Shown piece after piece: positions 34,618 to 46,492 of a stretch of 64,000 nt of DNA (position 1 is the stretch's first letter; every line of letters starts with the position of its first letter). Made by a program: the position numbers and the translations under genes. The notes below the pieces were generated by a model. That model searched no databases, was not told where the DNA came from, and saw only the letters and a list, made by a program, of their open reading frames with translations. The DNA is from Epiperipatus broadwayi (taxonomy: Eukaryota; Onychophora; Udeonychophora; Euonychophora; Peripatidae). The stretch is taken from positions 3,197,935 through 3,261,934 of the forward strand of contig JAQFVV010012512.1 in the NCBI GenBank assembly GCA_028023455.1. The letters are read 5' to 3'.

Positions 34618-36402
34618 ATTGTGACAGTCAGATGATGTATGTTGGTTTAACCCAGTTCGAATACTAGGCAAAAGTACCTCGAGGCCATCCATACGTGAGA
34701 TATTAAATCAAGAATACTATGACCTCTGCCCTATTTGCCTATTCTTGAGGCTAATTACGAACAAACAACATTATCTGAGACACATATAAATTATTTTCTC
34801 ACCGGCCACAAAGCTTAGCAACAGAGGTAGAGACATGGACGAGAACACCTATGGAGCTAAATAGTTAAATGTGCAATAAAAGTACTAAGAAACATGTGTT
34901 TTGCGTGCCTGGATCATTGGAAAAGTAAAATAAAACATTATAATAAAATTAGGAAACTCAAGCTTTTGATAGTTAAATAATATGTTTAATTAATGGCTTT
35001 AAAATATTAATAATGACTTAATGGCCTCTGCTATTCCCCTAAATTAATGAAAACTAATTAGACAATAAAAACAGATTAATATGTTTGCGGTCTAAATCTT
35101 TTCTTCCCAATTTTACTAAAATTGTCAACCCGAATCTCCTCGATAAAGTACAATAATAAAAATCTTTCACAAAGCATTTTTTTATTGCTTTGTGCTAAAA
35201 CAGAGTTTAAAAATTATTTAAAACATATATAGCTAAATCTGATATACGTAATAAGCTAGTGGCAGACAAAAGAAGCGTTATCGAGGAGATCAAGTTGGCA
35301 AACAAAAGGAAACTTACTCGTATTGAATTTTACAAATATAATGAAAATTGGAAAGAGATTTAAATGAAAAACTAACCTTTAAACTTAACCGCAATGGAAT
35401 ATGAAATATTTATAAACGTTAGTAATGAAGAATAGCGAAGGAAAAAAGGGTTAAATATATAGATAGATGATCACACAATATATATCTAAGACTAGTCTAA
35501 TAAAAAAATGGTTACATTACAAATATAATTAAATACAACAATTTATAATATAATTCAATTAAGAAAGGTATGAACAAAAGGGTAGAAAGTAAATAGTAAA
35601 TAGTTCACTGGAGGAGAGATATGATTACCGTCCTGGTTCCTTGGTCATGTTTCCTATGGCGTTAGTGGCTTGATCTGACCATCGGTAGGTATTTGCCTGG
35701 GCAAGGAAAGTGGAAATAAATAGCATGCTTTTATGAAAAGTCCTACAGACACGGCACAGAGTTCAGATCATTATTAGGTGGATACTACGGCATTTTGGAT
35801 GGTATTTAGGAACCTCGGCGATAGGCAAAGCTATTTATTTGCCTAGCCAAGCATAGTAGAATCCATCAAATTCATATGACTTGAAGATGACAGATGTATA
35901 ACTTTTTGGAATAAAATCTCAACAAGCAAAAGCAAAATCTGCAAGAGTTCTCCCAAGAGAAATCTGAATGAAATTTCCAAAAGGGAAATCTGAATGCCCG
36001 CAAGAAAACTCTGAATAATCTAGTCTTTTGTTCACTCTCCTATTTATATGTTTTTTTGGTAAGCTACCCTCTATTGTTTGTATGATCTTAGATCTTGACA
36101 AGCCCACACCCACTCTTTGTTTCTAGGTAACATTTTCTAAAAATAACCTTTACTTTTTTACTCTAAATTTCTTTCTTTAAACTTTGAATTTTATTAATTA
36201 AAAAAGAAAGAGAAGGCCATCTTTAATTTGTCTTGAATGGGCTAATTAATTAAAAATATACATTCTTTTAGAAAATGTTGGCAGGCTTATCTCAAAATCA
36301 AATCATACTAAATATTTGAACAAGATTTAAAAAGAAAAATACATTCTTATTTCTTTTAATAAAATAAGTATTTTATTTCAGCAGAATTTTGCATTAACTC
36401 AT
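34618..36402 (+). mobile_element. LTR-like repeat beginning TGTGACAGTCAG
   Basis: Begins in a TA run and ends near another at 36400 (ends AACTCA before TATATA). Related to 20530 and 47602 only at the start and in general layout. It contains an accidental 64-codon minus-strand frame (35919-36113) with no known domain. Classification as an LTR is a guess from the TG...CA ends. Confidence 0.3.
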
Positions 36403-36689
36403 ATATATACGCTTGACATATATATATATGTTTGACTAATAGATTTTACAAGTAATTTTTATTAACAGAAATCTAATCTTAGAATGGAATTTATTTAACA
36501 AAATATTTAAATGCAATACAAATTATATAAACGTAATTAATTTTAGCTTTAATGCAAAACCCTGATGATATTGGACTATAAACTTAATTCAGGTCTATAA
36601 TACTAACTAAGTTTATAGAAGGCTGTGAAGCATGGATCGGACTTCAGATCCATTGCTTCAATATAGTGTCATAATAACATTACTGGAAA

Positions 36690-36744
36690 GTAGTCATATA
36701 TATATATATATATATATATTACTTTCCAGTAATGGAAAGTAGTC

Positions 36745-36775
<31 letters not shown>
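36690..36775. repeat. (TA)n hairpin, partly duplicated
   Basis: CATTACTGGAAAGTAGTCAT, a TA run, then ATTACTTTCCAGTAATG, then AAAGTAGTCAT and another TA run. A fold-back followed by a partial direct copy, adjoining the half-copy of the 27.5-kb palindrome. Confidence 0.7.
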
Positions 36776-36776
<1 letters not shown>

Positions 36777-36779
36777 TGA

Positions 36780-36900
36780 TGTCTGTATTTTTAAAACAAT
36801 ATATGTAATTATATAACTGAATATTTGTAAATACAGTAACTAAATAATTAAAAAATTTTATCCACTTAGGAGCGTTTTTGATTATCCCAGTAATCTTTAT
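36780..36900 (-). repeat. Single arm of the 27.5-kb palindrome family
   Basis: Shares the run from TAATTATATAACTGAATATT to CCCAGTAATCTT with the arms at 27499-27690, with a few changes. It shows the unit exists without its inverted partner. Confidence 0.75.
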
Positions 36901-37388
36901 CAACTAAAATTTTGAAAGGCTAACTTTCCCACAATTCTGTGATCTTAACATGCAAGTAGTCTTTACCTTTTCTCAAACAATGGCTATAACTGTCCATGAA
37001 AAGGCATCTGTATCACTAGATAACCATCTTTTAAATTAACTAAATACACATACTAATAATATATCTTTATTTATTACCGAAATGTCATGTCTAGCTTGAA
37101 ATTATATACATGACACAAAAGAAATAATCATATTAAAAAAAAGAATACACACATATATTTTTTTTTACAAAAACTTTATATATATATATATATAAACATT
37201 ACAAGCATAAAGCTAAACTAGTCAATATATAATTAAAATTACCCCAAATCCAAAATTCAACCAGACCAGCGCAAAAATAATATTAAAACACTACCTAAGG
37301 TTTCACTGCTACAAGCAGACTTCTCAAGTGTAAAGAACTACAAAAACTACATAATATATATAATATTAAACATTACTCACAAATCCAT

Positions 37389-37748
37389 TCACTTCCCATC
37401 CACCCTTAATATTAAAAGAACTCTAAATAAAGTAATTGCTTCAGAATAATAAATTTTCAATAATAAAGATTCTTTAATTCTTCTTTTAATTTCATTTCTC
37501 TCAAAGAAGACAACCTTAGCTTCATCAAAATCAATAGTGTGGCCTGTATCTTTTTCATGGACATACAAAGCAGAACTAAGATATCTATTTTTAACTCTAC
37601 TTCTATGAACCTTTATTCTTTCATTTAAACTCAAACTACTCTGACTTATGTAAACCTTCTTACAAAATAAACAAGGAATAAAATATACTACACCAGGAAT
37701 AGTCTTTCTATCAAAAACTTCTTTTGTATTATTTAATAAAGTATTCAA
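37389..37748 (-). pseudogene. PLE GIY-YIG endonuclease, left arm
   Basis: 119-codon open frame: PGVVYFIPCLFCKKVYIS...LNERIKVHRSRVKN, then YVHEKDTGHTIDFDEAKVV and RRIKESLLLKIYYSEAI. This fits the PLE nuclease: GIY as VVY, the Cys-x2-Cys pair, the conserved Arg, the TGH segment and the KRxxES segment. The Gly of YIG is Ser here, a probable inactivating change. The RT part is absent. Confidence 0.8.
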
Positions 37749-37839
37749 TGTAACACCCCTTTTTCAAGCAATTTTCTTATTTACAAGCAATTTACTATTT
37801 CTACATACAATTTTATTTAATAATAATATTTGTAAGGAT

Positions 37840-38343
37840 GTAAAGGTTAAAGAAAAATATGATTTTATTTCTTTGCCATATAAATTGTCTTCTTATAAAA
37901 TTGTATGTAGAAATAGTAAATTGTTTGGAAATAAGAAAATTGCTTGGAAAAGGGGTGTTACATTGAATAATTTATTAAATAATACAAAAGAAGTTTTTGA
38001 TAGAAAGACTATTCCTGGTGTAGTATATTTTATTCCTTGTTTATTTGTAAGAAGGTTTACATAGGTCACAGTAGTTTGAGTTTAAATGAAAGAATAAAGG
38101 TTCATAGAACTAGAGTTAAAAATAGATATCTTAGTTCTGCTTTGTATGTCCATGGAAAAGATACAGGCCACACTTGATTTTGATGAAGCTAAGGTTGTCT
38201 TCTTTGAGAGAAATGAAATCAAAAGAAGAATTAAAGAATCTTTATTATTGAAAATTTACTATTCTGAAGCAATTACTTTATTTAAGAGTTCTTTTAATAT
38301 TAAGGGTGGATGGGAAGTGAATGGATTTGTGGGTAATGTTTAA
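37840..38343 (+). pseudogene. PLE GIY-YIG endonuclease, right arm, frameshifted
   Basis: Same protein on the plus strand with more N-terminal sequence (KLSSYKIVCRNSKLFGNKKIAWKRG). A single T is missing near 38045 relative to the left arm, shifting the frame just at the second Cys, so the reading continues in another frame at 38146-38343. The YIG Gly codon is kept in this arm, unlike the left one. The two arms thus carry different disabling changes. Confidence 0.75.
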
Positions 38344-38375
38344 TATTATATATATTGTGTAGTTTTTGTAGTTCT

Positions 38376-38412
38376 TTACACTTGAGAAGTCTGCTTGTAG
38401 CAGTGAAACCTT
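38376..38412 (+). other. CTTGAGAAG-hairpin-TGAAACC motif at PLE 3' end
   Basis: Hairpin CTGCT/AGCAG with loop TGT between CTTGAGAAGT and TGAAACC. The mirror copy is at about 37293-37329 on the minus strand. Similar motifs with different paired bases stand at 5.43, 6.35, 8.78 and 16.83 kb. Confidence 0.7.
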
Positions 38413-38482
38413 AGGTAGTGTTTTAATATTATTTTTGTGCTGGTCTGGTTGAATTTTGGATTTGGGGTAATTTTAATTTATA

Positions 38483-39372
38483 TATATATATATATATATA
38501 CGAAATATGCTATTTTAAGTGAAGAATAAGATATATTTATTTGTATGCACAATATCAATATGTTAAAATATATCAGATATATTCTGATAAAAAAAATAAT
38601 CATATGAAAATTGCTCAAGATGTTATATGACATTCAAGCTGCCTTAAAGCAAACTGAATATTTAAAACTTTCATTCAATCATTTCTGCATCATATTTTTT
38701 AAAATCTATTGGGGAAAGTCTTCATTCAAATAATCCTAATATTTTTGAAAATTATATTACTTGAGAATTGATCATGTAATATCTTTTCTACCATTGAGCT
38801 TAATTCCTCACACATGGCATTATTTGCAATTGTTGTTTTATGACAAATAAATTATATTTGATATTATATATATATATATGTGTGTGTGTATGCTGTCAAA
38901 TCATTATAGACTATATGTGAATATGCATCTTTCTATTCAGAAAATTTTAATATGTATGCGTCTTTTTTTCATAGTTTAAAAATGCTTTTGGTAATGATAG
39001 GGCTAGGACCAACTCCTGCTAATATCCTTCTAGATCAGCTAACATAATCTTATATTGCTGTTGCCCAATACAGATACTAATTATAAGATGTAAACAAAAA
39101 CTACACATACAATAAAAAAAAACAATGAAGATTAAAAAAAGGATGCAGATCATTATCATTAAGGATCATTCAAAAAAGAACGATGAACTTAGTAATGATT
39201 TCAATTGAAGTTGAAAAGCATAATTAGTGGGTGACAAAAGATTACATAGAAATATAACATTTTGGATTTTCTAAATCTGTATTAAGTAGTTTTAAGCCAA
39301 AAAAATTAAACATATATGGCTAATAAAACAAAAATATGTATCTTAGTCTTTATTTTTGCTATAAGTAATAAT
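38483..39372. other. AT-rich spacer
   Basis: No coding frame or recognised repeat, apart from short TA/TG runs near 38860-38890. Confidence 0.35.
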
Positions 39373-39501
39373 AAATATAGGGAATTTGATCTCAGAGTTT
39401 CAAGTATTCTTCAACTGTCCACACTATCTCATACCAGTGGTATGAGATAGTGTGGATGGTTGAAGGGTACTTGAAAGTCTGAGTTCAAATCCCCTATATT
39501 T
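39373..39501. repeat. Palindrome of the tRNA-like segment
   Basis: Arms 39373-39436 and 39438-39501 with a few mismatches and almost no loop. The right arm ends GAGTTCAAATCCCC, the same B-box-like sequence as hammerhead family 1, preceded by GTGTGGATGG and ACTTGAAAGTCT as in that family. It may be the tRNA-like part of a related element folded back on itself; the ribozyme is absent. Confidence 0.75.
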
Positions 39502-42490
39502 ACAATTAGGCTCCAGGTGTGTGAAGAGTGCCTGTATTTCAAATATTTATAAGTAATAATATGTTATTTAATTACAACTTATTTTGTTTGATTTTTCTTG
39601 CAGGAAAAAGCACGTAATTCACTACTTTTGAGAAAACTGATGATTACACAAGGTTTATGGTCTACTTTTTTATTTACAATAGAAAAAGTAGTCTATCAGT
39701 AAAAAAATAAAAATAATATAAATTGTCGGCTTTATTACCAATAGTGTTAGATTTTTTTTTAACCAAAAATGAATTTAGATATCGGAAAGAGAAATGTGAA
39801 TATCTCCATGTAACTGAGGTTTAAAGTTTATATCTGTGCTAGAGATAATCTCTAGTTTAGAAAATGATTAGTAATAATCATTATTTTATTTATCTGAGGT
39901 GGATGGTATCAAAGTTATGAGTGGAATGTGTTTGACAATGGTAAATAAAAATGTAACAATTTAAAATCATTTTATTTTTGCAATGCCAGAAAGAATGCAC
40001 ACATTTAGTTGACCAATTAAACTGTCCTGAGGACTTTTGTCTTGAATTAAAGCATATGCAAATACATTTACCAATCAATGTTGAATGGGAGGTTAACCGA
40101 TTGGTGGTGAAGAAAAAGTGAATTTCATTAGGGAAATCAGCTACTTAAAACAGACTCTAACTTGTACATAACAGTCAAATTATTAAGCATTTTATTTATT
40201 AAGAAGTGGTTAAATATGTGATGAAAATCTATAGTATCTATTTTATGAGGAAATTTCTAAAAAATAAATGAAAAAAGAAAACTTTGTTCATACATCATCT
40301 TTTCACATTTTCTGTCATGTGACTTGTACTTTTTTCCAGTCAAAGGGAACAAAAACTTTATAAAAGACTATTTTAAAGTTTAAACAACCAATTAGCTCAA
40401 GTTATAAAAATAATCATATGATTAATTGCTAAGGAGATCATGTGATGTTTTAGCACCCAAGTGGCAAATTGAGCAAAACAATTTCATTCGTATGACCAAA
40501 TTGAAATATTTATTTTATTTACTTACAAATTGATTCAGAAACTTTTAACTGTTGTATCTGCTAGATTACCATTGTACTAAATTGCACAAGGTTCACCCAA
40601 AACTGAAGTTATAGTACTGACTCCCAACTAGGGAAAGTGAAAACATATATCAGTCTGATCAAATGAATAGTTTTGTTATGCACTATCTGCAACATCTAGT
40701 TGTACTAACATTTTAATGATATATATGGATTTTGTATTAAGTTAAATTAGAGCATGCAATATCAAATGTAAAAAAGGTGTATATAAAATCACTATAAAAA
40801 TAAGTAAGTGAAAAACAATAATTATCAATAAGCCTAACATTTGCTAGGTATTCAGGATATATTAGTTTCTGCTCTTGTTAATTCTTTTGCTACACATAAA
40901 AATCTGGTTGACTATGAAAATACTATTCAAGAAAAAATCATAAACCTTTTTGAAATCTGACAAATTCTAAGTTTCACTTAGATTTAAATCCCTAATCCTA
41001 AGTGTAGTAGATGGATACACTAAACACTACATGCAATGCACTCTAAAGAGGAATACTGAAGAAGTATTTGCCATGCAATGGATGATTTAAAGTTCATGCT
41101 GGATTTAATGAGTGATATATTAATTTTTAACTGAGTGTAAAATTTATGATTTACAGCCTAATAAAAAATGATTAGTAAATAATTTTTAATATTTATTCTT
41201 GATAATAATGTCTTTATAAGTTCATGCAAATAGTAACACCCTTGTAAAATGACAATAGTTTTTTAATATGTGTAAGTACTAAATTATGATGATGAAGACG
41301 TGCGACCAAGGATCTGTACCAACTAATGAAGGCAATTTATGTCAGAAATACATTTTGAAGAGTGTATAACATTATCCATATGTTTCTAGAAATGTGTTGA
41401 ATTTAGAAATTTTATTATGCATTGTATGTACATATATACGCATTTAAATATCTATATGAAAAATTGTTTTTAACATTTTACAAAAATGATAAAATCATCT
41501 TGTTCTGCCTTAATGACGATGACAAATGTCATTTTACCGCACTGTGTAAGAAAATAGTTGCGCGGGTTTTGTCTCTAGAGATGTGCGTAATGGAAACGTT
41601 GATGACATGTAATTGTAATTAGTTTCTGTTTTGAGAAATTAATTAAATTCTCGGTTAGCAATATGAAAGAAGGATAATGCAAAGCCAATTATTTTAAAGA
41701 ATGGTTATATAATAAGAATTTATTTTTTATACTGGTTCTTAGATATTATATGATAAAATACTAATAAATCATGTTAGTGGTATGGCAAGGTAACAGAGAT
41801 GATGATCAAAAACTTTTTGTCAGGAATCATTGTGCCTAATGCCAATACATTTATTTTGCAATGACTTTCTTAAGATATATATATATGAATTAAGGTGGAA
41901 TATATATATATCGCTGTACTGCATTTTAATCTAGAGTTTAAGTTTTTTTAACTTTATTTATTTTGAATAAATACATAGTAAAATTAATAAATTTATTTTT
42001 AATAAAATAAATACACTCACATTGTAGTATTAAATTACTTCATGAAACACACATTTTAACAGTATGAAGATGTTCAAGAAGTTGTAATCTGGACTAACCG
42101 AAAAATGTTGACAGCCAGAATGCATCTTGGGAATTATTTATCTTTGTCGGATTTTATTCATGTTGTAGAAGTTTATATGATGTAATAATAAAAGATTTAG
42201 TATACCTGGTAGCTTAGAATCGTGGTACAGTGGTAGACGTAAGAGGTAAAGTTCTGTAAATAGTCAGTTTCGGTGCTGAAATATTATATGACCTGAGTGA
42301 TACCATTTAATTTAATTTATGTTTTAAATATATCTAATATATTAAACTGAAAAAACTGATAGAACAGAAAAAACTGATGGGTCTAAAGTAAAATTATATG
42401 TGGATCTACTTATTATGAATATAATTATCAGTAAAGCAAGTCATATATAATGTGACATCGCTTTTATAAGCTTGTGTTTACAAAAATGTA
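39502..42490. other. Long AT-rich spacer, no gene recognised
   Basis: About 3 kb with only short open frames. A weak tRNA A-box-like TGGTACAGTGGTAGA at about 42229 lacks a good B box. No LINE or PLE traces were recognised. Confidence 0.35.
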
Positions 42491-42577
42491 ATACAGAGAG
42501 CGTACCAATAACTCAAACAAGCTCATAATTGATAAGTGCGGTAAGAAAAAATATTTAAAATCTCTTTGCGAAATACT

Positions 42578-42630
42578 CTCATTCCCAGATCAATTGTTTT
42601 CGAGCTTATGGCTCACTTCAGTGAGGAGCT
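42578..42630 (-). ncRNA. Hammerhead ribozyme remnant, family 2, left arm
   Basis: Reads CTCA, CTGAAGT, stem II GAGC/GCTC around CATAA, GAAA, ACAATTGATC, TGGG. Stem I pairs CTCA with TGGG and, outside, CTC with GAG. A9 of the core is U, so activity is doubtful. The closing pair of stem II is G-C here, A-U in the other arm and U-U at 27.8 kb. Confidence 0.55.
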
Positions 42631-42957
42631 AGAAATATTCAGACACTAGATCTAAAACATCAACTCAAACACAGCACTTATTTTATACATATTATTTAAG
42701 TAGAAACTCTGAAGTTTTCGGACATGAAAATGTCTTTTACTCCAGCTATCTAACTTAAATAGCTATATGGAACTGAACCAAATTCAGATCTACCATATAT
42801 TAATAGCCTCAGCGTAGCTAAAGCTTTAAAGGTAAAATTATAATTATCAATAAAGCTATTTAAGTTAGATAGCTGGAGTAAAAGACGTTTTCATGTCCGA
42901 ATAAAAATAAGTGTTCTGTTTGAATTGATATTTTAGATCTAGTGTCTGAATATTTCT

Positions 42958-43010
42958 AGCTCCTCACTGAGGTAAGCCATAAGCTTGAAACCAATTGATC
43001 TGGGAATGAG
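42958..43010 (+). ncRNA. Hammerhead ribozyme remnant, family 2, right arm
   Basis: Reads CTCA, CTGAGGT, stem II AAGC/GCTT around CATAA, GAAA, CCAATTGATC, TGGG. Same A9-to-U change as the left arm, so that change predates the inverted duplication. Confidence 0.55.
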
Positions 43011-43098
43011 ATTATTTCAGATAGAGATTTTAAATATTTTCTCTTACCTCACTTATCAATTAAGAGCTTGTTTGAGCTATTGGTACACTCTCTGCATT

Positions 43099-43640
43099 AT
43101 ATTATTATGAATATATACATTAATTTTAATTATTTTTAAATGAATATCAGAGCTAAAAATGATATTATCTCTAACCTAATAAACATTTGTTAGAAGATGA
43201 ATGCAAGAAATTTTGTTCTTGTAAATTAAGTTGTAATAAATTAAACTTTGTAAATACTAAACAAAGATAATGAAGACATGATTGATTGTGGTCTAAGTCA
43301 ACTAAAAAATACTGATTCACTTAAAAATTCATCTTGAAACTTATTTTTTCTTATGTTAATATCCTTAAAATGTCTTGGTTAAATAAAAGTTTTTAAGTAT
43401 ATCTAAGATATTACATTTGAAAAACAAACAGATGATTTAGTGCTTGTCTGAAGGTTTGTGTTATTCTTTTCATATTAATTATATGTTGGATTATTTCCAT
43501 AATCTAATATTAAATGTTGAATGTTTTTTTTTTAGGAAAATTCAAACTTTAATAAAACTTTTTAAATACATTAAACTGTTCTAATAGCACACAGGATAGT
43601 ATATAATACAATATTTGGGAGTGGTATTATTCTTCTCTCT
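43099..43640. other. AT-rich spacer
   Basis: Between the family 2 palindrome and the PLE RT. No coding frame recognised; it could be 5' sequence of the PLE. Confidence 0.3.
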
Positions 43641-44400
43641 TCTTAGATGATGCTGACCTAATCAGTGACAATACTAACAGGGAAATCATGTGTGAATCTT
43701 TAGATTTAAATACTGAATTTAGAAATTTGTCAAGAATTATTTTCAATGTTTTTTAATGCTTTGGCTTGGAAAACCCAGACCTTTATCAAGAGTTCCAAAC
43801 ACTTTATAGAATTAATCAAGAACATGAAAATTGAAAGAACTAATATATTGGTAAGCTTTAATGTGGAAAGTTTATTCTCAAATTTATATTGTGTTAAGTC
43901 ATTGTCTATTGTAAGAAAAAGATTAAATGATGATAATAACTTAAAAATATTCAAAACAATTATTTTTATTGATAGTATAGTGGAACTATTAACATTTAGT
44001 ATAATTTTTAGAATTATTCATATAAAATCAAGGGATGATAATGGCTTCCCCACTGTCACCCTTAATTAGCAACATTTACATTGAAGAACTTGAAAACACT
44101 GCCATAAACACTACATATCTATCTAAAGTTTGACTTCCTATGTCAATCATACATTTTCCATATGACAACATGGTGAAGCACTATTACAAACACTGTGGAC
44201 ACTCATCAACAATGTATCACCCTCAATTAAATTCATTATAGAATTAAAACAAGAACCAAAATTGGAACTCTTAGATATTTTTGTGGCATGATTCTTTCAT
44301 AGCAAAATCAAAACCACAATTTACAAAAAGCCCACACATAAAGAAAAATATTTAGCATATACATCTAATCATAATTATATTTTTATACAGTTATTAACTC
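43641..44400 (+). pseudogene. PLE reverse transcriptase fragment
   Basis: Frame 43746-44069 carries KTQTFIKSSKHFIELIKNMKI and ERTNILVSFNVESLFSN, the PLE pattern LVSFDVxSLFTN with the first catalytic Asp changed to Asn. After a frameshift near 44030: MASPLSPLISNIYIEELE (family pattern GMPMGSPLSP). Then a broken DD region (FPYDNMVKHYYKH), LELLDIF and KTTIYKKPTHKEKYLAYTSNH, which matches the PLE segment TTVYRKPTHT..YL...SNHP. Several stops. No GIY-YIG part follows. Confidence 0.8.
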
Positions 44401-44489
44401 TTTTTGTTACTATTTAACAAAATTTTAAATATTCGATTGTTTCTAATTAAATCAATTTTACAAATGTTCATACTTTTTTTCTTCACACA

Positions 44490-44905
44490 TTCCCTTCTTT
44501 CAGATAGAAAATTTACTGATAAATTGTTACTTTTTATATATCTACTATCTTCGTTGCAGTTTTTAATCGGATATTAATTATCTTCTAATTAACTTCATTC
44601 AAATATGAACCATCTTCAAAATATGTTAATATTTTTAAATGATTTGAAAATTCTAATTTAAATTTACTGAATGTTTCTGAAGGTTAAGAATATCAAACTG
44701 ATAATATTGTTTTTTTCTTCATAATTTTTGTCTTTTTGATCAAGGATTAGGATATGTCATACATCTCACTTATTGGTAATCATTGTCTGTGTTGAATCTA
44801 TTACTGAAAAATATTCAAATACATATTTTCTGTTAGTAAAAATATAATCTACTTTTGCTGTACCTTCAGTTGGAAGTTTTCATTTTCATTTAATTCACAG
44901 TGAGT
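44490..44905 (-). mobile_element. RTE fragment (end of endonuclease region)
   Basis: Matches, with heavy decay, about 14870-15250 of RTE copy 1: the TATTTTCTGTTAGT stretch, ATTTGGTTG-type region and the segment around AACTGCAACAAAG on the minus strand. Truncated at both ends. Confidence 0.65.
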
Positions 44906-46320
44906 TAATATTTAGATCTTATAATTAGAAATATTTCGAATCAATTTAAAGTTGTAAACATTAATTTTTATTAAGCACATAAATACATATAAGGCTTTAA
45001 CCTTAATAATATATGCCTTGAGTGCTTAATTTTACCATGAGAGGGACCTCTACAAATCTAAACACAAATTGACAAGCCTGATTCTCAGCTCTTCTCACTA
45101 TGTGGGACAAAGATCACTGGCAAGCATTGCAGAGACTCATACACTGGCTGCAGATAATATTTTTAAGGTAAACTAGAAGTAGAATTATTTATATAATATG
45201 GAGAGCTAGCCTGAAAAGGGGAGGAAAGCAATGCAATGTTTTCATGGTTGTAGGTTGGGGGGAATTCTTTTAAATATGATAAAACACTTAGATATTTTTA
45301 AAAAATCTTATTTGCAGATACTTTTTATATCGACTAGCAGTTTTGCAGGATTGTCCCCAAAATAACATGAAAATTTTATTAAAATTTTCAAATTTACTAA
45401 ATAAATATTTTTGTTTTAAGATATTATATATTGTTTCAAAAATTATTTTTTAAAACATTAATGTGTTTTATTTTAAGACGTATTTTAATCTACTGATTCA
45501 TTTTATAGCAATAAATGAATAAAACATGTAAAATATTTATTAAACATGTTAAATGACTAAAGCCATATTTTTCAATTTTTCTTGCAAAAGCGCTGGGAGA
45601 AAATGTCTTGTAATTTACAAATTTTATGAATGGGGAAGGGGGGAGGTGCTAAAATTTTTAGGAAAGATTCGAAAAAATATTACGATGCAAAAAGAAAGGA
45701 AATTATTTTATAAAATAAAATTGTTGATGAAGAGATCCAAAGAGGAGATGTAAGAGTAAATAATTATATTCTGAAAAAAAAAAACACTGAAGAAATGAAT
45801 TTGATTGACATTTAATTAAAAAATAATTGTATCTCTTTGGTCTCCTACGATAATGTTTTAGTATATAAAAAAATGTGATAATAATAAAATGGTAATATTT
45901 GAAAAAATACTTTTTTTAGATTTAAAAGAGAAATTATATAAATAGGTTTTTTTAGGCGTTTGTGTTCAAAAACTAAATTTTAGAATTATTATTTTATAAA
46001 AAAAAAATGGAAAATTCAACCTTAATTGTGTAAATAATTATTAAAGCAATATTTTTTAATTAGTTTTTCAAATTAACAAAAAAAAAAAAAGATTCTATGG
46101 AATTTAAATCAAGATATCAATACCGGATTCCAATCATCTTTCTAAAGAATATGCACATTCTTTGTAAGTTGAAGCTAGAAAAAAATTCAAAAAGAAAAAC
46201 AAAACAATTGCATGGCATATCATGAAATGTTTCTTCTTTCTTGTGTCCACAAGACCTATTAACAATTTTCATTGCACACATGCCTACAAAAAGATTGGCT
46301 ATTCCTGGTTATAGAATCAA
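44906..46320. other. AT-rich spacer
   Basis: A 66-codon open frame at 45553-45753 has no recognisable motif. Several A or T runs. No gene recognised. Confidence 0.35.
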
Positions 46321-46492
46321 ATACTTTTTCATGACCTATATATTCAATGCACAATCACAGCTCATATTCATTATATCTTTTTATAACTTCTCTCAATACA
46401 GGATATGATCCAATGAGCTAAAATCACTTTTAAACCCAGATTCCTCTTTTGGTTAATTAAAAGACAAAGTTTGCTGTAGATGAATTATAGTG
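46321..46492 (-). mobile_element. RTE fragment (RT region)
   Basis: Matches about 14060-14200 of RTE copy 1 on the minus strand, covering the coding for the segment before VDYEKAF. It is joined directly to a family 1 hammerhead repeat. Confidence 0.65.

Larger units (their letters stand above)
37217..38482. mobile_element. PLE 3' half as a large near-perfect palindrome
   Basis: Arms about 37217-37825 and 37896-38482 differ by few bases over roughly 600, around a 70-base centre. Each arm holds the GIY-YIG coding end and 3' untranslated region of one PLE, coding outward from the centre. The right copy is longer: the centre adds residues such as EKYDFISLPYKLSSYKI, the linker before the nuclease. 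Both are 5'-truncated, with no RT. Both end in the CTTGAGAAG-hairpin-TGAAACC motif. The near-identity implies a recent event or an assembly fold-back. Confidence 0.85.
42491..43098. repeat. Palindrome carrying hammerhead family 2 in both arms
   Basis: Arms about 42491-42764 and 42853-43098 are inverted copies with some mismatches and small indels. Each has a ribozyme-like motif: 42578-42630 (-) and 42958-43010 (+). The arms share TTTAGATCTAGTGTC with the 27.8-kb copy. The palindrome lies about 0.5 kb upstream of a PLE RT remnant on the plus strand, but a physical link to that element is not shown. Confidence 0.8.

Noticed and set aside
35919-36113. 64-codon minus-strand frame as a gene
   Set aside because: It lies within the LTR-like repeat, shows no domain, and has no homologous frame in the other two copies of that class.
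42222-42300. tRNA gene (TGGTACAGTGGTAGA A box)
   Set aside because: No good B box and no cloverleaf; too weak even for a SINE call.
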